This document shows, piece after piece, positions 33,118 through 43,400 of a DNA stretch of 64,000 nucleotides. A program made the position numbers and the translations under genes. A model generated the notes under the pieces. That model did no database searches. It was not told the DNA's origin and worked only from the letters and a program-made list of their open reading frames with translations. This DNA comes from Verrucomicrobiales bacterium (GTDB lineage Bacteria; Verrucomicrobiota; Verrucomicrobiia; Verrucomicrobiales; DEV007), in NCBI GenBank assembly GCA_029213005.1, contig JARGPI010000018.1, forward strand, positions 62,001 to 126,000, in the 5' to 3' direction. How positions within the stretch are numbered: position 1 is the first letter of the stretch; every line of letters begins with the position of its first letter.

Positions 33118-36100
33118 ATGCGCTATTTATTCTATCTGATTGTTTTTGGGTTACTGCCGGGTTCCGAGCTTTGGGGCGAGTCAAAAGATCACGTCATCGA
33201 ATCCCGGAAAGTCGAACCGGAGTCATACTATCGCCTCACATTCGAGGTCCAGTCCGATGCGGACCAAGCGAAGTGGATACTGCGCATGGTTAATGGCGCA
33301 GGCGAATACCCTTTCGCGGGTAGTTATGATAACGATTGGCAGCAAATCGTTCCGGGTAAAACGGAATACAGTCAGGCATTTCGAACTGCTGGAGATGCTG
33401 AAAATGTCGAATTGTTAGTTCGCACGAACGGCGGCCCGCCTCAAGTATCCAAGGTTCATCTCGAAGAGGTAGTCGTTTCGGAAGGGGTGCTGAACGGCGA
33501 CTTTTCCGAAGGAGCGGGCAACTACTCGGGTTGGTCTGAGCAGCTAAATACTCAGTTTATCGAGATCGAGGGCAGAACGGCGTTGAAAATCAATCACAAT
33601 GGCTATGCACTCACCGATCCGATACCGGTTGAGAGTGGCGGAGTATACCAGTTGACGCGCGGATCGACCTCTCCGTCTTATCTCCTGTTTTACGATAAGG
33701 ACAGGTATTTGCTGGGATCAAGCCGCTACTCCCGACCTCATAAACTGGAGATGCCCGGAGAGGCCGCTTTCCTTCGTCTCCTTTTTCAGACCAGTTTTGA
33801 TCATATCCCTATCTACCGAACCAAAACAATAGAGAAGGTCGGTTTGTCTCTCGTGGATAAGGTGACGCTCTCCCGCGAAATCACGTCCCGCGTAAGCTAT
33901 CCGGGAGAAATCGTGCTGAACACATCGTGCGATCCCCGCGAGGAGTTTGCGGCCCGGGAGTTACAGCACTGGATCGGGGAAATCACCGGAAAGCGGATTC
34001 CCCTGCTGGCGGAGCCTTCCAATGCAGACCACCCAAAGTTTTATATCGGTTCACAGTGGACTGAAAACTATACGGATGACTTACAGTTTCTTGCTGATTC
34101 CGATGGTTATGCAGTGCGGCGGGATGGAAAGGATATCTATCTATTCGGAAGTCATCCGCGTGGAACCCTTTTTGGGGTCTATGGATTTTTGGAAAAGAAT
34201 ACCGATATCATCTGGCCGCGTCCGCACCCGGACTTCGATGCGATTTTTTCGAAAGTAAAAGAAATCGAATTCACTCAGGCAGATTTCCGTACCCGCCCGA
34301 CCTTCGACATTCGGGAGGTCAACTTTTCCGGGAGTGATCCCAATCCAGCGGTGAGCCAGCGATGGCTCGGTAGAAACGGAAGTAATACCCCGCTGAAACT
34401 GGGTAAAGGTTTTCCCTACCTTCGGTGGCTGTCCGGGGCGACCATCGGAGTGGGTGGCGGCTACATTTGGTCGTTTATCGGGCTTGAGGAGGAAGACGAA
34501 ACCTTGTATCCGGAGATCAACGGGAAACGCCTGCGGAATCGCTGGCGGCAACCATGTTACACGCATCCCGAAGTGCCGAAACTTATCAGCAAAGCCGCCC
34601 GGGAGATGCTCGCCAGCGTTCCGGGTCGAGATATAGAGTTTCTCATCTCGCGGGTGGGAGATAACTGGGAAGTCTGCTCCTGTTCGGAGTGTATGAAGCC
34701 GATCAAACTGGAAGATGGAAGTGAACTCGTTGCCAAGGCCGCCACCAGCAATAAAGATCCTCTGTTCTTTTCAACGAGGAACTATCTAATGCTTAACAAG
34801 GTTGCGGAGGAAATGACGAAGGATTATCCCGATTTCAAACTACATACCCATGCCTATATTTTTGCGGCGGAACCACCCCGGATAAAACTTCACCCTGCTA
34901 TTGTTCCGCATTTTGCCGCTTATCCGACCAAAGATGAACGATACCCAATTCTCGAACAACCCGGGAAGAGCGGGGCTGTCTGGGGGAAACGTTTCCAGCA
35001 ATGGGATAAGGAGCAGGACGTGAATTTCGGCTTTTTCGGCTACTACTACGGAGAGTGCTACAACGCCTTCGCCGACACTGCCGGTCCGGACTACAAGGCG
35101 CTTGCCTCGATCGGGGGAATTCATGCCCATTGCGAAGGATACCCCGGTGACTCCGAGGAACTGAGCCGCTGGGATTTCGAAGGTTCCGAGAAATGGATCA
35201 TCGCCAAGCTCCAGTGGGATCCCACATTGGATCCTGCGGCATTGAGGGAGCAATATATAAACCGGACCTTTCGGGATGCAGCGGAGCCGATGCGAAAGTT
35301 CTATCAACTGATCAACGACTCGTGGCACGATGCAAAGAACCCCAACTCAGTGAATTGTCACACTGCCTCAAAAAAGATATTTACCGATTTTATTGTGGAA
35401 CCCGGATTGGAAAATCGAGCCCGAACCGCTCTTGTGGAAGCCCTCGATATGGCTTCCGATCCGAAGTCCCGCAAGATCATCGAGAGGATGCTTGCCCAAT
35501 TCGATCGTTTTGCTGACGAGCTTAATCGACTCCCCGTTCCGCTGGTGCCCGAATCGACGGAGCAATGGAGTCAATACGATTCTCCCCACTGGTACAAAGC
35601 TCACCAGGTAGGTGATTTTAAATTGGTGCCTCAATGGGAGCCGCTCTCCGAAGACGCCGATGTTAAGCATGAGACCACTGTCGCGATGATGAGAGATAAG
35701 AATCATCTCTACTTTAGGATCGATGCCTTTACCGATCAGAAACTCGTAGAGAATTCGCCTGCTTCAAGCCGACTTTTTCCCAAAGGGGATCGGGTGGAAA
35801 TTATTCTCCGCAGCGGGAGGGATACCTTCTACTTTGCCCTCGGTGCTGACGGCGGGACCTATCTCCTGAAGAATTGGGACACAGCTAATCGCTGGTCCAG
35901 CCAGTCGAAAGCCCATTTTCTCACTGACGAGGGGCGTTGGTCAGTACTATTTGCGGTGCCGTTTGACGAGATAAATGTGAAGCCCGGAGATGCGGACATC
36001 GATGGAAAATTCTGCCGGGTGGTAAATCCCGATTCGCCTGACCGGGAAGAGAGTAGCTACAACGGTCGGGGGATCTTTAACAATCACACTCTACTTCGCA

Positions 36101-36123
36101 GCCCACTGAAGCTCGGTGAATAG
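33118..36123 (+). CDS. Large exported DUF4838 protein with CBM9-like end
   Basis: 1001 residues with a signal peptide (MRYLFYLIVFGLLPGSELWG). An N-terminal carbohydrate-binding-like sandwich (about 25-245) is followed by a GH67-N/DUF4838 region: EEFAARELQHWIGEITGKRI, then IYLFGSHPRGTLFGVYGFLE and a TIM-barrel part with SRVGDNWEVCSCSECMKPI, where the CSCSEC cluster is typical of the family. The last 200 or so residues (HETTVAMMRDKNHLYFRIDA; SVLFAVPFDEINV) fit a CBM9-like domain. The family resembles alpha-glucuronidases but substrate is unknown. It sits 35 bp before another secreted-protein gene (36159). Confidence 0.75.
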   Translation: MRYLFYLIVFGLLPGSELWGESKDHVIESRKVEPESYYRLTFEVQSDADQAKWILRMVNGAGEYPFAGSYDNDWQQIVPGKTEYSQAFRTAGDAENVELLVRTNGGPPQVSKVHLEEVVVSEGVLNGDFSEGAGNYSGWSEQLNTQFIEIEGRTALKINHNGYALTDPIPVESGGVYQLTRGSTSPSYLLFYDKDRYLLGSSRYSRPHKLEMPGEAAFLRLLFQTSFDHIPIYRTKTIEKVGLSLVDKVTLSREITSRVSYPGEIVLNTSCDPREEFAARELQHWIGEITGKRIPLLAEPSNADHPKFYIGSQWTENYTDDLQFLADSDGYAVRRDGKDIYLFGSHPRGTLFGVYGFLEKNTDIIWPRPHPDFDAIFSKVKEIEFTQADFRTRPTFDIREVNFSGSDPNPAVSQRWLGRNGSNTPLKLGKGFPYLRWLSGATIGVGGGYIWSFIGLEEEDETLYPEINGKRLRNRWRQPCYTHPEVPKLISKAAREMLASVPGRDIEFLISRVGDNWEVCSCSECMKPIKLEDGSELVAKAATSNKDPLFFSTRNYLMLNKVAEEMTKDYPDFKLHTHAYIFAAEPPRIKLHPAIVPHFAAYPTKDERYPILEQPGKSGAVWGKRFQQWDKEQDVNFGFFGYYYGECYNAFADTAGPDYKALASIGGIHAHCEGYPGDSEELSRWDFEGSEKWIIAKLQWDPTLDPAALREQYINRTFRDAAEPMRKFYQLINDSWHDAKNPNSVNCHTASKKIFTDFIVEPGLENRARTALVEALDMASDPKSRKIIERMLAQFDRFADELNRLPVPLVPESTEQWSQYDSPHWYKAHQVGDFKLVPQWEPLSEDADVKHETTVAMMRDKNHLYFRIDAFTDQKLVENSPASSRLFPKGDRVEIILRSGRDTFYFALGADGGTYLLKNWDTANRWSSQSKAHFLTDEGRWSVLFAVPFDEINVKPGDADIDGKFCRVVNPDSPDREESSYNGRGIFNNHTLLRSPLKLGE

Positions 36124-36158
36124 GCAGGGACGACAACCGGTAAATTTTTCCTTAAACG

Positions 36159-37061
36159 ATGACAAAACTTTTACTCTATATTGCAACCGCATTTCTGCTG
36201 ACTGTGGCGACTATAAAAGCGGAACCGCTTCTCGATATATCCTACGATAGCAACGGTGCTCAACCAGATTACCTCGATCTTGATCCGAAGACGGGCGAAC
36301 ATGTGATGAAGCCTGTCCCGGTGGCACCGCTGAAGAAATATAAGCTGAGCATTGTCGCTGCTATCGACAGTGACGATACCATCGAAAGAAACGATCGGAT
36401 TCCGGAGATTATCGATGCGAATTACGGGCGGAGTTTCGCCCGGTGCAAACTCGAGTTTTTCGATAAAGAGGGGAATGAATCCACTTTTCTCCTATACGGA
36501 AGGTCAATACTTCGAGCCAAATCAATTCACTTCGTTTCACGGGAAATGCAGAACTATGTCACGGTCTTTTACGCGCCGCCTCATGCGGAAACACTGCGCT
36601 TAACATTGCTTCCGAAGAATCGCGGGTTGATGATCAAAAAGCTGGTACTCGAGCCCGAAACCACTGAGGGCACAGTGAATTGCAATCCCGATTTTCGCTA
36701 TGGAACGCTAAATCTCAGCGGGTGGAATCCGGATACGGAAGGGCGTCTCTATCGCCGTCCGGACGGCACTACTGTTCTGAAATGCGGGACCCAAAGTGGT
36801 AGTTCGATGTTTGCGGTCGACGACAAAGCGAGATATTCCTTTTTCTGTAAAGGGGAGGGTTATTCCTCGACTGATGGTAAGGTTACTGTGTCGTTTTACG
36901 ATATCGACGGAAACGAACTGGGCTATACCCATTTGTTCTGGGATAAGGATATGAAAGACGGCGCCACCAAATCTGAAATACAGCCCTTACCCGGTTCCAA
37001 ACTGGCTATCCTAAAGGCGTCGCGGATCATTCTCCATGCGGTGAAAGTGACGAAAGATTGA
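36159..37061 (+). CDS. Exported protein of unknown function
   Basis: 300 residues with signal peptide MTKLLLYIATAFLLTVATIKA. The remainder is beta-rich, with two similar halves resembling carbohydrate-binding sandwich folds (YKLSIVAAIDSDDTIERN; GKVTVSFYDIDGNELGY). No catalytic motif. It follows the DUF4838 gene and is probably in the same operon, so an accessory role in glycan binding is a reasonable guess. Confidence 0.5.
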   Translation: MTKLLLYIATAFLLTVATIKAEPLLDISYDSNGAQPDYLDLDPKTGEHVMKPVPVAPLKKYKLSIVAAIDSDDTIERNDRIPEIIDANYGRSFARCKLEFFDKEGNESTFLLYGRSILRAKSIHFVSREMQNYVTVFYAPPHAETLRLTLLPKNRGLMIKKLVLEPETTEGTVNCNPDFRYGTLNLSGWNPDTEGRLYRRPDGTTVLKCGTQSGSSMFAVDDKARYSFFCKGEGYSSTDGKVTVSFYDIDGNELGYTHLFWDKDMKDGATKSEIQPLPGSKLAILKASRIILHAVKVTKD

Positions 37062-37068
37062 TGCCGCT

Positions 37069-40000
37069 CTACCGTTTCAGAATTATTTCCGAATGATTAT
37101 CAGCGGTAACGGGGATGTGGTATCCGCTTTCATCTTCGTAGAATTTTAAATGGTAACTTCCCGGAGTATCCAGGTTGACTCCTTCAAACTGAAAGATTCC
37201 ATCGAATTGAGTCTCGATTCCCTCGTCGGAAAAGGTTCCGCCTTCCGGAGCAGTGTAGATCAGTTGTACGGTTTGCCCTGCGGCAGGCTTTCCTCCGGAG
37301 TCGAGGACGCGGCCCGATACTGATACCCCCGGGGCGAATTGAAAAGTCGCTTCGCCAAACGGGTTATTTTGGTCGATGAAGATGGGCTCACTGGCGACTC
37401 GCGTATTCTTTCGATAAATGTGGAGTCGATACCAGTAGCCCAGGGGGAGCGGTGCGGCGAAAAATTCGCTGATTTGGTCGTGGCGATGGGAACTGTTCTT
37501 GATTGAGGGCAGTCCGCGTAGCTTGTCTTCGCCTTCACCCGGAACATGTCGGATGGATATCAAGAGATCGCTCGCCGGAGTGCCATTACTCTCCAGGATT
37601 TTCCCTTTGATGCCTCCGGCTTCCACTATCGCAATTTCAGCGCGAATTGCTTCGTCTTTCGGTGGGATTTCGTTCCGTTTCGAAATATAGATTCGTTTTT
37701 CTGGAAACCAGAAGCCGTCGGACCAATCCGGGCTGATTTCTATGGTGAGAGGAAAATAAACAGGGGCGTCACGGAGATGCATCTTTCCTGCCTCCACTTT
37801 TTGTTTAGTATGTTCCCATCCGTTGATTCCGTAGTTAGACACTTTGACGTCTCCATCCCACGGCTCGGTTCCTTGAGGTGCTTTGAAGTCGATTACGATA
37901 TCCCGTTCACCAAGTTTTTCCCGCTGGTTAGGTGGTGTGGTTTTTGGAGTCGATGCCGACAATACCACGGGTTCGGTTTCCGAATCGATATCCGGAGTTC
38001 GCCACTCGGCATTTCCAGCTGAAAGGGTCAGTCTGCCGGGCCAGAGGTTCTCAATCCGGAAATTTGCCGTTCCGTTTTCTGCGGGCTCGGTTAGTGCGGT
38101 TTCCCACCATCCGTTGGTTTGTCTTTTTTTCCACGATGTCCCGCCGGTTATCTTAAGCGGGTAACGGCCGGACGTATCCGGTTCTACGCCAGCCAATTGA
38201 GTTAAGTCCAGTTTGCCGCTTAACCGTCTCGGGGCCGGGATCTGGCTGGTTTGGTTCTCTCCATGGTAGGGCGAAATATCGGTGAGGAAGGCGCGGTGTC
38301 CTTCGGGGCTGATGACGCACAAATCCCAATTTTGGTTTGATGTCATTTGATGAATTTTGACGCGCCCGTCGCGATCAGTTGTGCCGAGTGGGCGGTGGGC
38401 ATAGTTGAATTCTCTGGCTTTTCGGATTTCTGCATTGGCTATCGGTCTTCCGGTGGTCTCGTCGAGGATTGTAAGGGTAAATGTATCGCTATCGGGTATG
38501 GTGACCTCCGTGGTTTCCCGGGGGCCCATTTTTATGGAATCGATATTGCACCAGGCGTAGTTTTTATCCCACAGGTAGAGTGAAAATTCAGCAGGTTCAT
38601 CGAGTTGTAGCGTGACTGTACCTTCGTTATTGCTAGTCACTTTCCGGTGATGTCCGCGACCGCCTAGTACCAGATTGAAATCCAGATTACCTATCGGCGC
38701 TCCTGCCTCATTTAAAACCCGTAGATAAGCGTCCGTTCCTTTTTTGAGGGTGATGGTGTGTTCCACAACCGCTTTCCCTGGTTCAGGAGCCATCGAGGGC
38801 GTCGAGACCGGGACCCATTTCGGTGAGAAATAGTGGATTTGACTGACGCCAGCTTCGATTTTCCGGGTAAAATTCTGATGGTTCGACAAATTGGTCGAAA
38901 GCGAGCTGTTCTCGTGGGTGACATTGAGAGATAAGACAAGTTTGTCGAGAAAGGCTTTTTCAAAAGGTTCGCCCTGCTCGTCCCGGATGTTGATTTTCAG
39001 TTCATAAGGATCGGTCCGTTTTATTGCAGGTGGGGTTTCGGCGCGAAGCGACGAGCTGATCCGGGCGCGTTCAGCACCTGTGAGTATGTCAGCGGCGCGG
39101 ATTGAAACGCCGTGAATCGACCACAGGGCAATACCGACTACGAGGACTGACAGTAACACCGATGAAAAGTTGATCGTGGGCGTCGGCCGGTGAGTTGGGA
39201 ACAGGATTCGCTTCATCCGGGCGGAGATTCCGGATGACCTCTGGCCTGCCATCGACATAAGCGGTGCGGGAATTCTACCGGTCGTTTCGGTAGTTATTTG
39301 AATCCATTCGGCGACACCTTCAACGTAGGTCTCCCGGTGATCAGAAACGGCCCGGCTCGCCAGTAAGTCACAGGCGGCTTCTCTTTCCTCCCGGGTGAGA
39401 TTCCCGAGAAACCAAACTGCAGGGTTGAAAAACAGAATTGATTCACAGACTCGCTGAATCAAATTTACCTGGTAGTCATACCGCTTTATGTGGGCCAGTT
39501 CATGAGCAAGAATCACGCTCCACATTTTGGTCGAGCTGTTATCCGGTAGATCGGCCGGAATAAGAATAACCCGCTTCAAAAAGCCGGTGACTGCGGGGTG
39601 GATGATCTGCCCGCAGCTTCGGAGTGAGACCTCCGAGGTGATGCCAATCTTTTGTTTCAGTTCGCTGAGCAAAGGCTCGAGAAATTCGACCCTTCTTGCC
39701 GCGTCGGACCTTTTGCGAACCAGGTCGGCGGCGGACCGGGAGTCACGGAACAAGATTGTGAGAAAGAAAAGGGCTCCGGATATCCACAGTAAACAAATCA
39801 AAGGAGACCATCTAAAAGCGCTGGTGATTTTTTCCGGTATGGGATTTTGGACTGCCGGCGTTTGGGTGGCTTTTACTGTAGCAGGCGAAGGTGTCGCCTC
39901 CACCGGGGCGGGTAAAAAGGTGTCTGTTGAGGTGCGGGGAACATTGGTAGAGTGAAACAGCAGAGCCCAAACCACAACGGTGAGCAATGGGATGAGTAGT

Positions 40001-40170
40001 TGCGCGGATAGGGCAAGAAGGTAACGAAGGTTTGACCACTTGGTAGGGATCGACCAAACCAGAATGACCGCAAGCAGAGTGATGACGGTTCCAGCCCAGA
40101 GGGAATGCCCGAAGGAGCGAACCAGAGTCTGCCACGCGGGCGTGTCGAACCATTGTAGTAGGGTGCTCAT
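37069..40170 (-). CDS. BlaR1/MecR1-like M56 sensor peptidase with long repeat-domain tail
   Basis: 1033 residues, far longer than the usual 580-600 of BlaR1. The N-terminal 350 residues have several transmembrane helices and the zinc-protease motif ILAHELAHIKRYDYQ of family M56. The extracellular part is not a penicillin-binding domain; it is a chain of Ig-like/CarboxypepD_reg-like units (for example FTLTILDETTGRPIANAEIR, VSVSGRVLDSGGKPAAGQTV). The protein would sense something in the envelope and cleave the BlaI-like repressor at 40167. The start overlaps the repressor stop by 4 bp. It converges on the gene at 36159. Confidence 0.85.
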   Translation of the reverse strand: MSTLLQWFDTPAWQTLVRSFGHSLWAGTVITLLAVILVWSIPTKWSNLRYLLALSAQLLIPLLTVVVWALLFHSTNVPRTSTDTFLPAPVEATPSPATVKATQTPAVQNPIPEKITSAFRWSPLICLLWISGALFFLTILFRDSRSAADLVRKRSDAARRVEFLEPLLSELKQKIGITSEVSLRSCGQIIHPAVTGFLKRVILIPADLPDNSSTKMWSVILAHELAHIKRYDYQVNLIQRVCESILFFNPAVWFLGNLTREEREAACDLLASRAVSDHRETYVEGVAEWIQITTETTGRIPAPLMSMAGQRSSGISARMKRILFPTHRPTPTINFSSVLLSVLVVGIALWSIHGVSIRAADILTGAERARISSSLRAETPPAIKRTDPYELKINIRDEQGEPFEKAFLDKLVLSLNVTHENSSLSTNLSNHQNFTRKIEAGVSQIHYFSPKWVPVSTPSMAPEPGKAVVEHTITLKKGTDAYLRVLNEAGAPIGNLDFNLVLGGRGHHRKVTSNNEGTVTLQLDEPAEFSLYLWDKNYAWCNIDSIKMGPRETTEVTIPDSDTFTLTILDETTGRPIANAEIRKAREFNYAHRPLGTTDRDGRVKIHQMTSNQNWDLCVISPEGHRAFLTDISPYHGENQTSQIPAPRRLSGKLDLTQLAGVEPDTSGRYPLKITGGTSWKKRQTNGWWETALTEPAENGTANFRIENLWPGRLTLSAGNAEWRTPDIDSETEPVVLSASTPKTTPPNQREKLGERDIVIDFKAPQGTEPWDGDVKVSNYGINGWEHTKQKVEAGKMHLRDAPVYFPLTIEISPDWSDGFWFPEKRIYISKRNEIPPKDEAIRAEIAIVEAGGIKGKILESNGTPASDLLISIRHVPGEGEDKLRGLPSIKNSSHRHDQISEFFAAPLPLGYWYRLHIYRKNTRVASEPIFIDQNNPFGEATFQFAPGVSVSGRVLDSGGKPAAGQTVQLIYTAPEGGTFSDEGIETQFDGIFQFEGVNLDTPGSYHLKFYEDESGYHIPVTADNHSEIILKR

Positions 40171-40556
40171 TTGGGTTCAGTGGTTGATTGTTTTCGATAT
40201 ACTTCCAGAAGCTCGTTGATCGCATCCAGTTCATCAGGCACGATTTTTCGATCGAGTAGGCATTGCAATAACGAACTGGGGCGTCCATTGAATCCATGGT
40301 CCACGAGCCGGTCTACCTGACTTCCGAGAATTTCGTCCTGGGTGACCGCCGAGGACCACTGATCCGTCTTTCCATCCCGTTCCCGTGTCACGAGCTTCTT
40401 CTTTTCCATAACCTGGAGGGCGGAGAGAACCGTCGTGTAAGCCCGCTTTTTACCATCGGGTAATTCTTCGAGGAGTTTGCGAACCGGAACGGGCTCGAGT
40501 CTCCAGAGGGCTGACAGGATCTGCAATTCAAGGTCGGACGGTTGATCGGGCTTCAT
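40167..40556 (-). CDS. BlaI/MecI-family transcriptional repressor
   Basis: 129 residues with the winged-helix pattern LELQILSALWRLEPVPVRKLL and AYTTVLSALQVMEKKKLVTR, then a dimerisation helix with the LIxxxFxGS-like region (VDRLVDHGFNGRPSSLLQCL). Members repress their own operon until cleaved by the partner M56 protease. The gene is first in a two-gene operon with the BlaR1-like sensor, and a dyad-rich region precedes it. Confidence 0.9.
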   Translation of the reverse strand: MKPDQPSDLELQILSALWRLEPVPVRKLLEELPDGKKRAYTTVLSALQVMEKKKLVTRERDGKTDQWSSAVTQDEILGSQVDRLVDHGFNGRPSSLLQCLLDRKIVPDELDAINELLEVYRKQSTTEPK

Positions 40557-40598
40557 CTACTGCTATTCTAGTAGGTTGTCTACGGGATGTCTAGTAGA
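40557..40598 (-). promoter_or_regulatory. Candidate BlaI-type operators
   Basis: Just before the repressor start codon there are three CTAC/GTAG dyads in 42 bp: CTACT...AGTAG (40557-40574), GTAGGTTGTCTAC (40571-40583) and TCTAC...GTAGA (40579-40598). Clustered TAC/GTA dyads are what BlaI and CopY family dimers bind. Confidence 0.5.
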
Positions 40599-40766
40599 TT
40601 TTTCTGGAGTGCTTTGCAAACTGCAGGTGAGTGGCTGATTTTTTGCAATTTTTAGCGGCTTTGGAGAGGTGTGTGAGGGGTGGCTCCTTATGTAAAGTTC
40701 ACCGTCAGGGCTGGCCCGACGCTGGTTCCCTGCGACCGTGGCACTGCGATTGCTCAAAAAATCCCC

Positions 40767-41555
40767 ATGGAAATAGAGCTGAAGGACAAGGTGGGCATTG
40801 TCACTGGCGGAAGCGAGGGGATCGGTGCCGAAATAGCGAGGATGATGGCGCGCTGTGGGGCCCGGGTCGGGATTGTCAGTCGTGATTTGAATGAGATGGC
40901 CGGGGTTGCGCAAAAAATCGCATCGATGGGAGGAGAATGTATTTGCGTCAAGGCGGATGTCACCAGTGATGAACAGGTCGAAAGTGCAATCAACCGGGTT
41001 TGCGACAAATGGGGGAGATTGGATCTGCTTGTCGCCAATGCAGGAATCAATGGAACGTGGGCCCCTATCGATGAGCTGACTCCTGAGGAGTGGCAGAAAA
41101 CGATCGACATGAATCTTGGTGGAACTTATCGCACCATTCATTTCGCTGTTCCTAAAATGCGTGCGGCTGGAGGAGGCAGTATCGTGATCATTTCATCGAT
41201 CAACGGGACGCGAACCTTTAGTAATGAAGGTGCGAGTGCCTATGGATGTAGTAAAGGCGGGCAGCTCGCTCTCGGTCAGATGCTGGCGCTTGAGCTGTCG
41301 AGGTCCAATATCCGCATCAACGTGGTTTGCCCGGGAGCGTTCACTACCGGGATTCATGATAAAACGGAACGACGAAATTTGGACGATATATCAATTCCGG
41401 CGGAATATCCCGAGGGAAAAGTTCCAATCACCCACGGTGAAATGGGCGACCCTGAGGAGGTTGCCAATCTGGTGACTTTTCTCCTCAGTGATACCGCAAA
41501 ACACATTACCGGTTCGCCGGTATGGATCGATGGCGGCCAATCGCTCCTTCTGTGA
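40767..41555 (+). CDS. Short-chain dehydrogenase/reductase
   Basis: NAD(P)-dependent oxidoreductase of 262 residues from ATG 40767, the start that places GIVTGGSEGIGAEIARMMA (GxxxGxG) near residue 12-20 as usual. Also visible: NAG (LLVANAGINGT), catalytic Ser (IVIISSINGTR), YxxxK as YGCSKGGQL and the C-terminal HITGSPVWIDGGQSLLL. Substrate unknown. The upstream in-frame ATG adds 29 residues without SDR similarity. The 3' end is 7 bp before treZ, so they may be cotranscribed. A decayed gene tail at 779-883 resembles this C-terminus. Confidence 0.88.
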   Translation: MEIELKDKVGIVTGGSEGIGAEIARMMARCGARVGIVSRDLNEMAGVAQKIASMGGECICVKADVTSDEQVESAINRVCDKWGRLDLLVANAGINGTWAPIDELTPEEWQKTIDMNLGGTYRTIHFAVPKMRAAGGGSIVIISSINGTRTFSNEGASAYGCSKGGQLALGQMLALELSRSNIRINVVCPGAFTTGIHDKTERRNLDDISIPAEYPEGKVPITHGEMGDPEEVANLVTFLLSDTAKHITGSPVWIDGGQSLLL

Positions 41556-41562
41556 TTTCGGT

Positions 41563-43375
41563 ATGGATAACTATCAATTTGGTCCGGTGTTTCTGAACGA
41601 CGGCAGGGTTCGGTTTCGCGCTTACGCGAGGAGTTGCGATACCTTGACGCTTCAATCTGGAGGATCGGCCCGCAATTCCGATGGATCGGAGGGAAGACGG
41701 GTGGTTCGAGGTTGAGGTCGAGACGCAGCATGGAGCGCGTTACCATTATAGGGCGGACCGCAAAAGCCGGGCTTTGCCGGATCCTGCAAGCCGCTTTCAG
41801 CCGGAGGGTGTCCATGGTCCATCTGAGCTTTTCGACCCATTCCAATATCAATGGGAGTCTGAAAACTGGAGCGGTATTAGCGAGAGGGATCTGATATTAT
41901 ATGAACTCCACGTCGGAGCTTTTACTCCCGAAGGAACCTTTGCGGCAGCGATCAATCGACTGGATGAACTGGTCGATCTCGGAGTTACCGCTCTGGAATT
42001 AATGCCGGTCGCACAGTCCGCCGGAAGATGGAACTGGGGTTACGATGGTGTCAATCTATTCGCTCCGCGAAATACCTACGGCCGGCCGGAGGATATGATG
42101 GCTCTCATCGATGCCGCGCATCAGAGAGGTCTCGCGGTGATTTTGGATGTGGTATATAATCACTTTGGTCCGGAAGGAAACTACCTTGCCGAGTTTGGTG
42201 GATACTTGTCGGAAAAGCACTCCACGCCCTGGGGTGATGCTCCGGATTTCGATGGTGAATATTTCGGATCACTACGCCGATTTTATCTAGAAAACGTTCG
42301 CTACTGGGTGGAGGGATTCCGGGTCGATGGGCTCCGTCTTGATGCAGCTCATTGTATGATAGATCACTCCAAAACGCACATCGTCGAGGAGGTCAGCCGG
42401 GAGTTCCAAAAGCTGAAGGCCCGACTCGGTCGACAGTGCCATCTGATCGCGGAAAGTAATGTTTACGACCCTGAAATGCTCGTTCCGCTGGAGGATGGCG
42501 GCTTTGGGATCGATGCCTTGTGGTGTGACGATTTTATCCACTCGATCAATGCAATCCTCCGGCCGGGTAAGAACCTCTCGGTGCGCTCTTACGAACCGAT
42601 GGATATCGATCTGATCCTGCGCCGTGGCTATGTGTTTCATGGCACCCTGAGCACCGAACGAATCCGTCACCTCCTCGACGAGTTTCCTGAAAAGGTAGGG
42701 ATTGAATCATTAGTGGTAGCTTTGCAAAATCACGACTTTATCGGAAACGACCCCGGGGGAGAGCGGTTGCACCAGTTGACTTCGACAGAGGCGCAGCGTG
42801 CGGTCGCTGCGTTGTTGATCCTGCAACCGTCGATTCCCATGCTGTTTATGGGGGAGGAGTTTGCCAGCGAATCGCCCTTTTACTTTTTCACGGATTTCGG
42901 TGACGAGAAAATCCGTCGAGCGGTGGAGCAGGGGCGCAAAGAGGAGCATCCTCTGCACGACTGGAACAACATCGTTTCCCCCATTTCCGATGCCGCATTT
43001 CTGGATTCGAAATTACTGGAAGCGTCCGCAGGGAATCAGCAAACTCTGGAATGGTATCGAACTCTACTGGAGATTCGCAAAGCATGGATCGCTGCGGAGA
43101 TTCTATCCTCAACAAAGATGACAGCGACCTGGGATCCGGAGATGGAAGTCGCGCAAGTCGTCTATCAAGGCGATCCAGAGGGCTATATCGTTCTGGTTCG
43201 GCTACATTCTCCTAACCACGACGTTGGGAGCTTTCGACTGAGTTTCACCGGGGAATGCATCCTGTCTCAAGGAACGGAGCTCGTCGTAAAAGAGGGCCGG
43301 TGTGAACTGACGATTGATCCTTTCGGTGTGGCGATTCTCCGTGGTTCCCTGATAGAGAAACGAGTTCGGCTATAG
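41563..43375 (+). CDS. treZ: Malto-oligosyltrehalose trehalohydrolase with 5' frameshift
   Basis: GH13 enzyme that releases trehalose from maltooligosyl-trehalose. The first frame, ATG 41563, gives MDNYQFGPVFLNDGRVRFRA and CDTLTL, the TreZ opening. It then leaves the family pattern; the next frame, open from 41648, gives FNLEDRPAIPMDRREDGWFE, which completes it. So one base must be skipped near 41640-41650. From there the frame is intact to 43375, with YELHVGAFTPEGTF, VILDVVYNHFGPEGNYL, GLRLDAAHCM (nucleophile Asp), LIAESNVYDP (acid/base Glu) and VALQNHDFIGND. Total length of about 604 codons equals a normal TreZ. Either a recent mutation, a sequencing error or recoding; a shorter start at 41681 would lose most of the CBM48-like domain. 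No treY is nearby. Confidence 0.88.
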
Positions 43376-43400
43376 GCCGGTAAAGTGAAAAGAAGGCTTT

